Shown here piece by piece: positions 35,101 through 45,487 of a stretch of DNA of 64,000 nt. Below the pieces are notes generated by a model. It saw nothing but the letters and a program-made list of their open reading frames with translations, had not been told where the DNA came from and searched no databases. The stretch's first letter is position 1. Each line of letters opens with the position of its first letter. Made by a program: the position numbers and the translations under genes. The stretch is from Cercozoa sp. M6MM (taxonomy: Eukaryota > Endomyxa: Ascetosporea), in NCBI GenBank assembly GCA_040357565.1, contig JBDODJ010000011.1; one strand, written 5' to 3'.

Positions 35101-36013
35101 CCGAAACTGGGTCAGAACTTGGCTGAAAAAAACTCAAGAATCGAAATGAAACCCAATGATCGCATCATCGTCATCGCTCGTTTTGTTGGCATGCTTTCGA
35201 GCTCCCTTATGCCGCAGCTGCTTTTGTAGCACCTTGCACACCCTGTCTGCGATGACTTCCAACGCATGGTGCACGCGACTGCGAACAAACACGACAGCTG
35301 CAAATTGCCCAGCTGCAAATTGTTTTAAAAACAACAAGTAATACGGGTGCGATGCCGCACTGAAACCGAGTTGAGACAGCGGGACGGCACAAACTGCGCA
35401 CAGCGTCTCCTGAGTCTCTAAAGTCACCCAAAGCGCCTGTTTTCCAAAACAAAAAGCAATGCTCATTCAAGTTCCTGCGTTTAAATAGATTTAAACAGTC
35501 AGAAAAGAGTCAAAAGTACATGGTGAGAATGATTTCGGACGTGCTCGTCCGCATGTTCCTCACAGGCCTGTCAAACAAGCGGGTTTTATCTCGGCTCAAC
35601 TGAAAATGCTATCCAAGAAAAATACAAAAACTCCGCAGTGGGCACACAGTCGCAAATCGGCGAGTTTCGCAGTGCTGCAACTCTTACAATTTAGTGCTTT
35701 CTTTCCCTAAACAAGAAAAGCGAACAGTCGACTGATGTTAGAAACTAAATGGAGGACGCGTGTTTATTGATACCTTCTTGACTTTGGTGAGAACGCGTTC
35801 CACCTGCTGTTGTCGCACCGCTCGTGACACGTGTTCGCACTCGCACAGGTCGCTCGCATCGCTGTCGTAACCCTCGGACGGTGGTGGCACCTCTGCTGCA
35901 AGTCATCTCGTGTCATACATAAACTACATCCTCGCCATGGACATAAACTGCTGGCGGGAAGTACCTTGTTTAGACCGTTTGACGCCACTACGTTTGTTTT
36001 TCCTGCGCCCCAT
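32110..36013 (-). CDS. USP16: Ubiquitin carboxyl-terminal hydrolase USP16/USP45 type
   Basis: ATG at 36013 (MGRRKNKRSGVKRSK), stop TGA at 32110-32112. N-terminal exons carry a zf-UBP-like region: CECEHVSRAVRQQQVERVLTKV (~35850), LRLCAHCG (~35650) and LWVTLETQETLCAVC (~35430). The Cys box is NCGNTCFFNSVMQCLAKTAP (~34955, catalytic Cys in NTC). Middle exons include KYVCENCTKH (zinc pair). The His box is YRLYGIVVHSGSMSGGHYVAYV (~32480-32410) and RWFYCSDAQ, and the last exon is VYESSLREALSAQAYLAFYRR. The MGKKR-like start and CxH zf-UBP are those of USP16/45, which deubiquitinates histone H2A and other substrates. A 100-N gap at 33259-33358 lies next to a G run and may hide a small exon. Divergent from UBL5, 238 bp apart. 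Confidence 0.88.
33241..33358. other. Poly-G and 100-N assembly gap
   Basis: Inside USP16; the G run precedes Ns at 33259-33358. Confidence 0.9.
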
Positions 36014-36251
36014 GCTAGCTACACTTGCAAGCACACGCTCAAGATGCTGCAAATCGGCTGTAAAACAAGCGGCTACAATCGTAGCGCCGGTGGAATTTTT
36101 AAGACCGAAACCCAACACAGGCCGCGTATAGAACCTGTGCTGCTGTGTGTCGGTACTGTAGAACACTACCGGGTACCGTTTATTATGAGTTTAAGCGTTG
36201 TGGAAAGTTCTTAAGTGTACTTTCTTGGAGTTTGTTTTTGTTTTTAGCAGA

Positions 36252-36592
36252 ATGATCGAGGTGTTCCTCAACGACCGTCTGGGCCGAAAGATCCGCGTCA
36301 AGTGCAAGTACGTCTTGTTACCCTGCTGTGTCAAGAGTGTGTGGACATACGAGTGTGCTGATTGTTTGTCGTAGTGAGGACGACACGATCGGCGTGCTGA
36401 AGATGTTGGCTGCCGCCCAGCTCGGCACTAGACCAGAGAAGCTGCGCATTCAGAAGTGGTACACGGTGTACAAGGACCACATCACGCTGGCCGACTACGA
36501 GGTTCCTTCCGTTCATTCCCACTTGTTCAATGCAATCTGTTCATTCTTATCAGGTGGGTAACGGTGCCTCACTTGAGCTTTACTACACGTAA
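36252..36592 (+). CDS. UBL5: Ubiquitin-like protein UBL5/Hub1
   Basis: Exons 36252-36307, 36375-36501 and 36554-36592 give a complete 73-residue protein: [53 protein letters not shown], ending GASLELYYT. This matches UBL5/Hub1 nearly residue for residue, including the C-terminal YY and absence of a GG tail. Hub1 binds the spliceosome (HIND motifs of Snu66/Prp38) without being conjugated and affects use of weak 5' splice sites, which is relevant to the unusual donors in this genome. It ends 67 bp from the convergent THUMPD1 gene. Confidence 0.96.
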
Positions 36593-36659
36593 GCCTGCGG
36601 AGTCGTCATGCGGACGCGTTTATTTACTTTACTATGTATCTTGTGCTCGGTCACTCAAG

Positions 36660-38298
36660 TTAAGCAGCACGAGCGCGCTTGGCGGGCGGTGCCTCAGCAC
36701 GGTCGCCTTCGTGCGCACTGCGCTTGTCGCCGGTGCTGGCGCCGCTTTCGCCGGACGTTGTGCTAGCAGCGCTCGATGAGGCAAAGGCAGAGCTCGTCAG
36801 GTTCTTCTGCCATTTTCGCAGATTGAAGCCCTATGGTACACGCACAGCGTCGATAAGCACGATAGGTGTTGGCAAAGAGCAGTACGTGCAGGCGTTCGTA
36901 CAGCGCGCGTGGCACAATGTTGACACCAAACGTCTTTGCTTGCACATGTGCCAGCATCACCTGCAATTTATAACAGGTGAACATGTGTCACAGGTATGCA
37001 GAGAGAAGTGGTACGGTGTCGTAGTCACGAGTGCCCCACTGGGCACCAAATTCGCCAAATGCTTTCTTGGCCTGCAAAATAACACTGATGCAACAACATC
37101 ACAACTGAAACAAAAAGATGGAGCCACCTCGTTGATGATCTCGTCGCGGAAACTCACGGAGTTGGCACGCTTCTTGTACTCCACGTAGAAACGCCAGTCC
37201 TTCTGCTTCAAAGAGCAAGATGACAGCGACACAAGTTTTACATGTTGAACCATGAAGCAACGCACGTCGGGTCGCGCCTGGCAGAAACGAGAAACTTCTT
37301 CGCGAATGATGCGGCCCATTCGCCACACGTTCTCCGAGGAGGAAACCTTAGCATCGGCTTCGGTTTCGGCTTGAGCAGCAGAAGTTTCGGTAGAAGGAAC
37401 TTCTTCGCTGGTGCTTTCGGTGGTGGTCTCAGATTCTTCCTTCCCTTCCTCCGGTTTCTTGTCCTTCTTGCGGAAGCTGTCTTCCATCGCGGCTTGCTTT
37501 GTCTTGGCAAAGGCTGTTCGTTCAAACGGCAGCATGCGCACAGTGCGACGCGTGACCTGCCGGAAGAAATTAACAGGAGCATGCAACACCGTGTAAGTGA
37601 GGGTACGGGACTGGTGACACTCTCGATCGCCCTACAGCACCACCAAAGTTAATTTCGGTGTTCAAGCAAATAGCCCGAATAATATACTTGGTGACGAGAG
37701 AGGTCGCAGAAATCTCAGGGTGGATCACCTACAATAATTGTTTCTGTACGTCAAGAAAATCACCTCCCCAGCGCTCTGCCTCTTCCTACCTGGACAAGAA
37801 GCAAGCCTCGTGGAGCGTACGACTGCCGGATAAACGCGTACACTCGCTTTTTCTTTTTCGCTTGGCCATCTTCGTTTTCGTCCTTTTTGCCTGTCTGCAA
37901 ACAAAAACGCAAACTGCGTACAGTATTTGAATTGAAGAAAACACACCAACTCGGCCAATTCCGCCGCCAGAGCGTCGTCCAGGTCCAGCTCAGCGCTCTC
38001 ACTTGTTTCGCTGCTGGTGCTCTTCTCGTCAGCTTCGTCCTTGGTCACGTCTGCAAAGTGCGTCTGCAGAGTGTCATCCAGCAGCGCGCTCACCTCCTGG
38101 CGACATTCGCGCTCTTTACCCTGGTCGCATGACACCAAAATTAGCTTGATGTCACTTGTTGGGTTAACTCCAGTTTCGTCCGCGCGGCACTGCACAAAAC
38201 GGAATCTCTTCGACCGATCAGCAACGCAATAAAATGGTGTTATTATTTTGAACCTTGGGCTGGTGCTTGGCGCCACCGCGCTTCCACTTTCGGCCCAT
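36660..38298 (-). CDS. THUMPD1: THUMP domain protein THUMPD1/Tan1
   Basis: ATG at 38298 (MGRKWKRGGAKHQPK), first intron ends ...TTTTGTGCAG, then DIKLILVSCDQGKERECRQEV (the NFLD-like start). An acidic linker follows (38020-37960), KKKRVYAFIRQSYAPRGLLLVQ, ATSLVTKYIIRAICLN, and the THUMP core TRRTVRMLPFERTAFAK with KDWRFYVEYKKRANS and RDEIINEVA. A conserved tail GFNLRKWQKNL leads to a Ser/Ala-rich end with PAKRARAA, stop at 36660-36662. THUMPD1/Tan1 binds tRNA and serves as adaptor for NAT10/Kre33 in N4-acetylcytidine formation on tRNA-Ser and -Leu. The exon at 37540-37290 has a long Glu/Thr-rich insert not typical of the family. The basic end may be a nuclear signal. Confidence 0.85.
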
Positions 38299-38496
38299 AT
38301 TTTAGAGCACACAGCGCTGCTCTCACAGAAGCGCAGGCGGCTAAGCTGCCTACAAAATTCTGTAGCCAGACCTGAACGCAGCACCGCGCACAGTCCGCAG
38401 TAATCAGGCTTAATCACTAATTCGGCTGTCATTTTGAATTTTGCTATTCATCTGGACATAAGCTACAGTATTAGGCTCTTGAAGTTTTCAAGAAGC

Positions 38497-40764
38497 ATGC
38501 AGGAGCTTTCAGACGATGCGGTAAGACTTGACTTCGGGTTACTTTGGCAGGCTTTGTTCAGTGTATGGACAGTTGGAGCGACTGTGTGACTATCTGGACA
38601 CGCGGGAGCAACTCGCGCTGACTGCAGTGGAGCGACAACTGTCGGAGCGTCTGAGACACTGCACAGGTAGGCGTTGTTGCCAGACAATGCGCAGTTGTAC
38701 TGTACCTATTGAGGGGATGCGTGTAGTGCCGCTTCAGCTGGTGGACGCGAGTTTGCCGACCGAGGAGCGGTGGTCGCTATTTCGGCAGCACTGTAACTTG
38801 TTGTTTGTGTGCATACGCAGTGTTGTTGACTTATGGGTCTGTTTGGCAGTCCGCAAGGCCTTTGCCGGCGTCTCGTCGGTGCTGCTGCAGCGCGTCGACG
38901 TCGACGGCAGCACACTCAACGACTTTGTCGCCAGTGCACCCGATCACTGCGCTGTGCACCTCCAGGAAGTCCGGTATCACACACACACACATACATATAA
39001 ATGCATTTATATATAGTATATATATATATATATATATGGATATATATATATATCAGTTTATAAATATATGCAGTTTTGCCGGAGGTGACGAGTTGCTGCG
39101 CACGTTGAACAACAAGCCTTGTACCTCTCTTACTCCGCCTTTCTGCTTTCCTACCCTCTTACCCCCCGCCCCCCTCCCCACCAGTCGACACATTGATGCT
39201 GTCACGCTGCCATCGATTGTTCCGCGCGCCGATTCACAGCGTGCTGAGCACGGAAAAGATTCGCGGAATCTTCCTGGAACACGAGACTGGAATCGAGAAG
39301 ATTCTGGGAAAATTCGGCGGCGACTTTGCCGTCTTTGTGAACTGCAGCGGCGACTCGCGGGGATCGCTGGGCGACGCGGCCGTTGGGACCGTCGTGCTTG
39401 TCAACTGCCGCTTCGCTGACGACCCTGTGGACGTAGCGCTTCCCCCTTATCTCCCTTAATTATATTCCCTTAAATTTATCCCCCTTAATCCCTTAAGTTA
39501 TCACCCTTAAGTTATCCCCCTAAGTTGTCCCCCTTAAATTATCCCCTTGAGTTAGGCGGAAGCGGCCGAGATGCGGCACACGCGGAATATGCGCGACCTG
39601 TCGGCCGCCGTGCAGCGCGATCTGACGGCTGCTCGCGAGGCGCCCGTGGGTGCTGATGCCAGTTTTACCCCCCTGCTCCCTTAACCTTGCCTTTAACCTT
39701 AACCTTGGTTTTAACCTCCTTAACCTTGCTTTTAACCTCCTTAACCTTGCTTTTAACCTCCCCAAATGACAGAGCAGCAGTGGCGGCACGAGGACGGCAT
39801 GATTGAGATGCGCACGCGGAGAACGCCGCCGCGACTGCAGGATCTGCTGGACATGCATGCCTGCGCCTGCTCTGTGTCGGCTGTACCACCCGTTTATCCC
39901 CTTTAACCCCTTTAACTCGTTAACTACCCGTTTAACTCATTTGATCCTCCCCTTTGACCCCTTAGATCCCTTTAACCACCTCTTTATCCCTTTAGGAACT
40001 GGGCAAGCAAGTGGCCCGTGCACTCGCGATCGGTCGGCACGGCAATCACACCTTCCTGCATGCCACGGCACTGGCCTATGGGACACCGTGTACTACCCTC
40101 TGTCTTTGAAAGGGAATGAAGGGTACACATTGTGGATAGGCATGGAGACGGTGAGGACGCTGCTCAAGTGGGGCGCTGATGTCAATGCCACCAGGTACTT
40201 TACCCCCTCCCCCCTTTGCCCCTTTATACCCTTGATGCAGTGTGGACGCAGCGACGTCGCCGCTGTTTGCTGCATGCAAACGCGGTCACACCGAGTTGGG
40301 TACCTTGTGTTTCACCCCCCCCTTAACCCTCTACCCTGCCTCCCTCCTCCCTACTCCCTACCCCCTACCCCTACCCCTACCCCTACCCCCTACCCCCTAC
40401 CCCCTACCCCCTACCCCCTACCCCTACCCCCTACCCCCTACCCCCTACCCCCTGCCCCTACCCCCTACCTCCTACCCCTCAGTGGAGCTGCTGCTACGAC
40501 ACGGAGCCAGAGTAACATGGCGCAACAAACGACACGAAACGGCACTCTCGATCGCTGCACTACATGGCTACTTTGACGTTGTCAAGGTGTGACACACTGG
40601 GGGAGGGCAAGTAGGGGGTAAAGAGTGACTCTAATGTAGGCCATGTGTGCGCACATAAAACAACAGCGCAATCGGCAACAAATCATTCAGAGTCTTGATG
40701 AGTACTTTCTTTTCCTGGGGTCAAGAGGGAAGAGGGGTGTATGGGGGAGCACAGGACACGACGC
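38497..40764 (+). CDS. F-box-like/ankyrin-repeat protein, 3' end lost in gap
   Basis: ATG at 38497 (MQELSDDA) followed by YGQLERLCDYLDTREQLALTAVERQL, which resembles an F-box (L-S-D-D...L...L-D-x-R-E-x-L...). The exact first splice does not keep frame in my reading, so it is unsettled. Central exons (LMLSRCHRLFRAPIHSV, KILGKFGGDFAVFVNCSGD, RNMRDLSAAVQRDL) are unrecognised. From ~40140 there are ankyrin repeats: TVRTLLKWGADVNAT, DAATSPLFAACKRGH, VELLLRHGARVTWRNKRHETALSIAALHGY. The gene runs into the 100-N gap at 40780, and its stop is not seen. An F-box/ankyrin combination would be a substrate adaptor of an SCF ubiquitin ligase. Introns are almost pure CCTTAA or CCCTA repeats. Confidence 0.55.
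40315..40482 (+). repeat. CCCTACCC(C) array in an ankyrin-gene intron
   Basis: About 20 units of CCCTA with 3-5 Cs. It resembles telomere-type sequence but lies inside an intron between ankyrin exons. Confidence 0.9.
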
Positions 40765-40779
40765 GGCGCCTTCCAGTGG

Positions 40780-41050
40780 NNNNNNNNNNNNNNNNNNNNN
40801 NNNNNNNNNNNNNNNNNNNNNNNNNNNNNNNNNNNNNNNNNNNNNNNNNNNNNNNNNNNNNNNNNNNNNNNNNNNNNNNAAAGTCAACCTTGTGACCGAC
40901 GTCGCGCCGCGAAGTGAACCAGTGCCGCCACCGTCTGGGAGGGTGGGGGACACAGGGGTATCAGCTAAGCCTAGCAACCACTACACATGCCCAGGCTCCA
41001 CCAAAGGCAAAAATATAGCTTGCTTCGCGACAGTTTTTTTGATAGGCTCA
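40780..41050. other. 100-N gap and unassigned sequence
   Basis: Ns at 40780-40879. The following ~170 bases show no exon I can support. Confidence 0.6.
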
Positions 41051-41245
41051 CTCGTTAGTTTAGCTGAGTCTTCTAGGAAACCAACTACGCTATGTAAATT
41101 TAGTTCCCCTGCACCAGTCTGGGGTGGGTCGCAAGAGCATGGCCGCGTCTACCGCCCGCTTAGGGTAGGACCATACAAAGGCTCACTCGTTAGTTGAGCC
41201 TTCTAGCAAACCAACTATGTAGTTCCCCTGCACCAGTCCGGGGCT
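41050..41245 (+). repeat. Repeat family B, two partial copies in tandem
   Basis: The block GGCTCACTCGTTAGTT...CTTCTAG...AACCAACTA...TAGTTCCCCTGCACCAGTC occurs twice (41045-41190 and 41178-41245). Related sequence is at 55105-55165 (+) and 63511-63575 (-). Confidence 0.8.
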
Positions 41246-41366
41246 CACTGTTTTAACCCAACAATACAGAGGGAGGATTCCCAATGGTACGATAAATTAG
41301 CAGCTGAACGTTGTCAATCGGTTACGTTAATCGGGTTAATCGATGTGATTCGAGTCTAGTCGACGT

Positions 41367-41667
41367 TCATGACGAGGGCGCAGGTGCATGCTTCGCAATC
41401 TCGGCAGCGAGCTTGGCCTTGATGCCTTCGTCAATGTCGTCGTCGTCCCACTGCGCGTTCCAGAGCGACTGCGCCTCCTCGGTGCCGCCGAACTGCTTGT
41501 CCTGGCGCCACTCTGTGACACACCACACAGAGCACTTGCAGGCAACTTGGCGCACAAAAAACAGACATACCGGCTTCCTCGAACTCTTCGAACTCGTCGT
41601 CCTCGAGAGCGAACTCTTCTTCCTCTGGCGCTTGCTCCTGCGTGCTCTTGCTGTTGTCGTTTGACAT
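41367..41667 (-). CDS. SEM1: 26S proteasome subunit SEM1/DSS1
   Basis: Exon 1 41667-41571, intron with GTATGT donor at 41570, exon 2 41512-41367. The protein is ~80 residues, very acidic: EEFALEDDEFEEFEEAEW (aromatic-acidic motif 1), an insert RQDKQFGGTEEAQ, then SLWNAQWDDDDIDEGIKAKL (motif 2) and ELAKHAPAPSS-like end. These two W/F-in-acid motifs are the ubiquitin-binding and BRCA2/TREX-2-binding elements of DSS1/Sem1, a lid subunit of the 26S proteasome. Start at ATG 41667; divergent from the DUF1761 gene, 299 bp between starts. Confidence 0.95.
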
Positions 41668-41966
41668 TGTCGTGTCTGGAATTGGTGCCAATCTGCACAA
41701 AACACAAAATAAGAAGATATTTCTTTTTGCCGGACTGCTGCAAAGAAACGGCAAAAACAGGATACCAATGCGAACTATGTTCAAGGTCACCACACGTGCA
41801 CACTCGCAGAACCCAAGAAGCCGCTCACCAAGCATGTACAAAATTAGTCCACTTGGACAGCTGCATAACATATTAATAAAAATAATCCTGACTGAAGTTT
41901 GGCTCCACAAAAGAAACGATTGCGATTTCTTGCCACTTTACCAGCGTGGTTGCTACAAAACTTAAA

Positions 41967-42555
41967 ATGCTCGCGTTCAAGGAGTTGGTCGCCCTGGGTG
42001 CGTCTGTCTGCGGAGGCATGTCATTGGGTAAAATTCCAACTGCCAATCTCGTTTCTTTCTTGGGATCATCTGACCTGAGACTGCTCGTTTAGGGGCCCTG
42101 TGGTACGGGCCACTTTTCGGTAAGACGTGGGCCAAAGCAGTTGGCATGACTGACGTACCGTGATTTCTGAAGCCCATACAACTGTCAATCAGTTCGTTTT
42201 TTTTTTTTTTGTATTGTCTACTTTGCTTGCAGAAAAAGCCCACGAAAAACTGGGTTCGCCATGCGATTTTGGTGACATTTTTGGCCGTGCTGTTCGGTGC
42301 TTGTATCACCATTCGCTTGTCGACGATGCTACAACTGGAGACGCTTTTCGATCGGATTCAGCTCGCGCTGGCGTTGACGTTGCTTTCGATGAGCCACACA
42401 CTGCTCGCAGCTGACTGGAAGCCCACGAGAATTACCGTGTATGTTTTGCGACTTCGCTTTATTCATCATTGTTCAAGTGATTATTGTGATGGCACAGTGT
42501 GCAAGCCATCGACATTGGATTCCGTACAAATGACTCTTTATTTTTGTGCTTGTGA
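41967..42555 (+). CDS. DUF1761 family membrane protein
   Basis: ATG at 41967 (MLAFKELVALGASVCGGMSL). After a short intron comes GALWYGPLFGKTWAKAVGMTD, the DUF1761 hallmark (G-x-L-W-Y-[SG]-P-x-x-F-[GA]-x-x-W), then KNWVRHAILVTFLAVLFG and LETLFDRIQLALALTLLSMSHTLLAADWK, and a short last exon QAIDIGFRTNDSLFLCL with stop at 42553-42555. About 135 residues with four predicted helices. The family is common in bacteria and scattered in protists and fungi; its function is unknown. Tail to tail with the DUF1295 gene, 388 bp apart. Confidence 0.85.
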
Positions 42556-42943
42556 TCTATGAGTGTTATTGCGATGCTTGCATTAACAGACGCCTCGCTG
42601 CTGCTGATTGCTGCCACGATGCACTTTGTTTTTGTCTGACGTTTAATACCTCGAAAACAAACTGATATCGAACTGAACGCTGAACGGAAGCTGTTCGATC
42701 GGATGTCTGTCGCGTCGAACCGAAACATGAACTGACACGACGACATACAGTACTTTATTGTGCACAATTGCATCAACACTAGTCAACTTAATTTAAAGGA
42801 ATCAATCGAGTCGGACGAAAAACTCCTCCAAAGAAAGAGACAGACAGTGCAGACACAGCCAGACGGAGAGCTATGGTCATGAGGGTTCTTTTTAGGTCAG
42901 TTCGGGGGGGGGGGTTGGTTCGAGAGCGAAGAGCTTGTTCTAG

Positions 42944-43446
42944 CTAGCAAAGCTTGAACCACATCGCATGCGTGTTTTGCAGGTACTCCTGTCCAGTAGC
43001 AAGTACCGATACAAGATACAAAGAATGTAGTTTGCTGTGACACACCTGGAAGGCCGGGTCATTGCCCCAACGTTCCTGCGCTTTCTCAGCGAGCAGCGGA
43101 ACGCCAGAAACGAAGCGCAGCAACAGGAACGTAAACACAGGCGACAGCACAGCTACAGACAAGCAATGCACATACAAAGCACACCTCGAATGGAACAGGC
43201 AAAGACGGTATACAGGTCCACTGCGCGCCTTCAAAGTCGGCGCAGCACATGAGAAACTGGCCGACCCAGAGCATCACTTCGCCCTGCGATCCATCCACTC
43301 ATCGAGATACAGAAAACAGGACAATGTTGAGGCAGGCCTACGACATAGTTCGGGTGTCGGCAGCGACTCCACACGCCCGTGTTGATAAAGCTTCCTATCC
43401 TCACAACAATTACACTTCGAACAAGATGGCACACACTTACACTGAC

Positions 43447-43537
<91 letters not shown>

Positions 43538-43547
43538 NNNNNNNNNN

Positions 43548-43597
<50 letters not shown>

Positions 43598-44482
43598 GTG
43601 TACCACGGTTGCGCTCGTCGAGTTTGAACCGACTCTTTTGCACGTCGGCGACGACTTCGAGCGAGATGCCCAGCACGAACACCACCAGACCGACTGCACA
43701 ACACGCAACAGATCAAACAACAGTGACACAAAAGAAAGCACTCACTGTAGTCCGTTGGTTCGCCGTAGTCAGAACAGGCGTCGGCACTTAGCAACGTGAT
43801 CAGAGGCAGCAGATTCACGTAGACCCACACGGCCTGCAGGGGTGCAAGCGTACAGTGCAGTATCGTACTGATAGACTAATACTCTGCCCACAGTGCTGTA
43901 CCTGCAGGAACCACACAAAGGCGAACTTGCCGGGCTGCGAGCGCATCTCCACGAAGCGTGTGTCACCTAGTCACACACACACAACTGACTTGTTTAAGTC
44001 TCCACTTTTCTCAAGGGTCAAGGTACCGCCAAAGTGATGAACGCGCCAGAACAAGAAGGCTCCAAGACGCAGTGTCCATAGCTACATAATAAAAACTTAT
44101 GTGCACTGATTCTATAAGGGAGCAACAACAACATACCAAGACAGCAGCGCTTGCAAGCCACTGGCGTGCGCATAGATCGCCGAATCCGAACCTGATTTAG
44201 CATCAAAACATCAACGAGCAAAGCCAGTCAGTCGAGCAAAGAAGAGGTGCAGCATACCACGCTAGAGACGCCAGCGTCGTCGAGATGAAGCCAATGCTGC
44301 CGAAAAGATCGAAAAACTTTTCCGTTTGCAGCAGGATGGCCTGCGCACACGAAATAACTCTGAAAACTGGGCAGGCAAAACTCGCTCGAAACATGGCACA
44401 GACCCACCGGGATACAGCCGAGCACTTGCACACCAACGGCGACAATCGCCGAGAAAGCGAAAATATTGAGGTCTTCCTTCAT
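42944..44482 (-). CDS. DUF1295 (steroid 5-alpha-reductase-like) membrane protein
   Basis: ATG at 44482 (MKEDLNIFAFSAIVAVGVQVLG), stop at 42944. Exons in order: FFDLFGSIGFISTTLASLAW, LWTLRLGAFLFWRVHHFG, DTRFVEMRSQPGKFAFVWFLQ, AVWVYVNLLPLITLL, GISLEVVADVQKSRFK, then the C-terminal cofactor-binding block GVWSRCRHPNYVG / GEVMLWVGQFL, and PLLAEKAQERWGNDPAFQ-EYLQNT. D-x-R, A-D-x-Q-K and G-x-W...R-H-P-N-Y are the family's conserved points. DUF1295 proteins share the fold of steroid 5-alpha reductases and ICMT and probably use NADPH; the substrate is unknown. The (GA)n intron at 43452-43594 holds a 10-N gap. Confidence 0.88.
43450..43594 (+). repeat. (GA)n microsatellite with 10-N gap
   Basis: Pure GA repeat in a DUF1295 intron; gap at 43538-43547. 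Confidence 0.97.
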
Positions 44483-45055
44483 TTTTTGCCTTGCAAACCG
44501 AAGTCACTTTCAAAACTCGCGAAACGCGGAAAGTTGCAAAAACGAGAAACTGTCTTTTTGCTCTGCCAACAGCTCTGCACTCTCGTCCGTCTGGCTATTG
44601 GACTTAGTGTCTACGCTGTGTGGACGAGCTTACACTGGGGCAGGAAGACGTTTTTGCCGCAAAATTAATCGAGAGTCTGCCGAATCCGTGATCAGTGATC
44701 AGTGATCCGTGTCGGACAAGAAACGACTATCGATACGGTACAATAACCATCAACCGTACAGTCCAGTACGGCGTGGTGCTTGTTGTGACCTCGTCGCTCA
44801 GAGGTGATGGTGCCATCTAAACTGCACTTACAGTACAAGCATCAAAAGAAGTAATTTCCAGCGGAGCTTCAATTGTAATCTGCTGCGGTTGTTTCCTACG
44901 CTCGCCCAGTCCAATCAGCCTAGCGGCAAACTACCGTCGGTGTAGTCACCTGATTGTTTTAGTATGAAGCACCGAGACGCATAGTCCACAAAGAATAATC
45001 ACCACCCCCTTTTACCCCCTTTACCCCTTTACCCCCTTTACCCCCCCCCCCCGAC
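44483..45055. other. Intergenic
   Basis: Holds the DUF1295 promoter and the 3' flank of the kinase gene. Three direct copies of GTGATCA at 44690-44706 and a (CCCCTTTA)n/poly-C tract at 45004-45053 are the only structures seen. Confidence 0.5.
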
Positions 45056-45411
45056 TCAAAACCATAGATTGCGGAAGAACCAATTGCGGCCAGCGAAGCG
45101 ACTTCCACGTCGAGTGGGCGCACGCGCCGAGTCGACCGACTGGACAGTTTTGAGCCTCGCGGCTCGAGCCTCGAGTACCGGCTCTCTGTGACCGAGGAGG
45201 TCAGTTGTCGCAGACGACCGAGTCAACCGTCGAACCATGGTGCTCTCTTGAGAAACGGTGACTTCAGTAGCAGCAGCTGTTGCAGCAGCAACAACATCAG
45301 TGCCTTGGTCGTTGTTGACTGTCGAAGGTAAACTGAAGGCTGGGATGGGTGCAGACGGCGGTGAGACGTTCAGAGCTATAAAACCAGCTTGCACGATACC
45401 GATGTGTGCGT

Positions 45412-45487
<76 letters not shown>

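Noticed and set aside
40315-40482. Telomere-like CCCTA array
   Set aside because: It sits between two ankyrin exons with good splice context, and unit length varies (3-5 C). It is an intron minisatellite, not a chromosome end.
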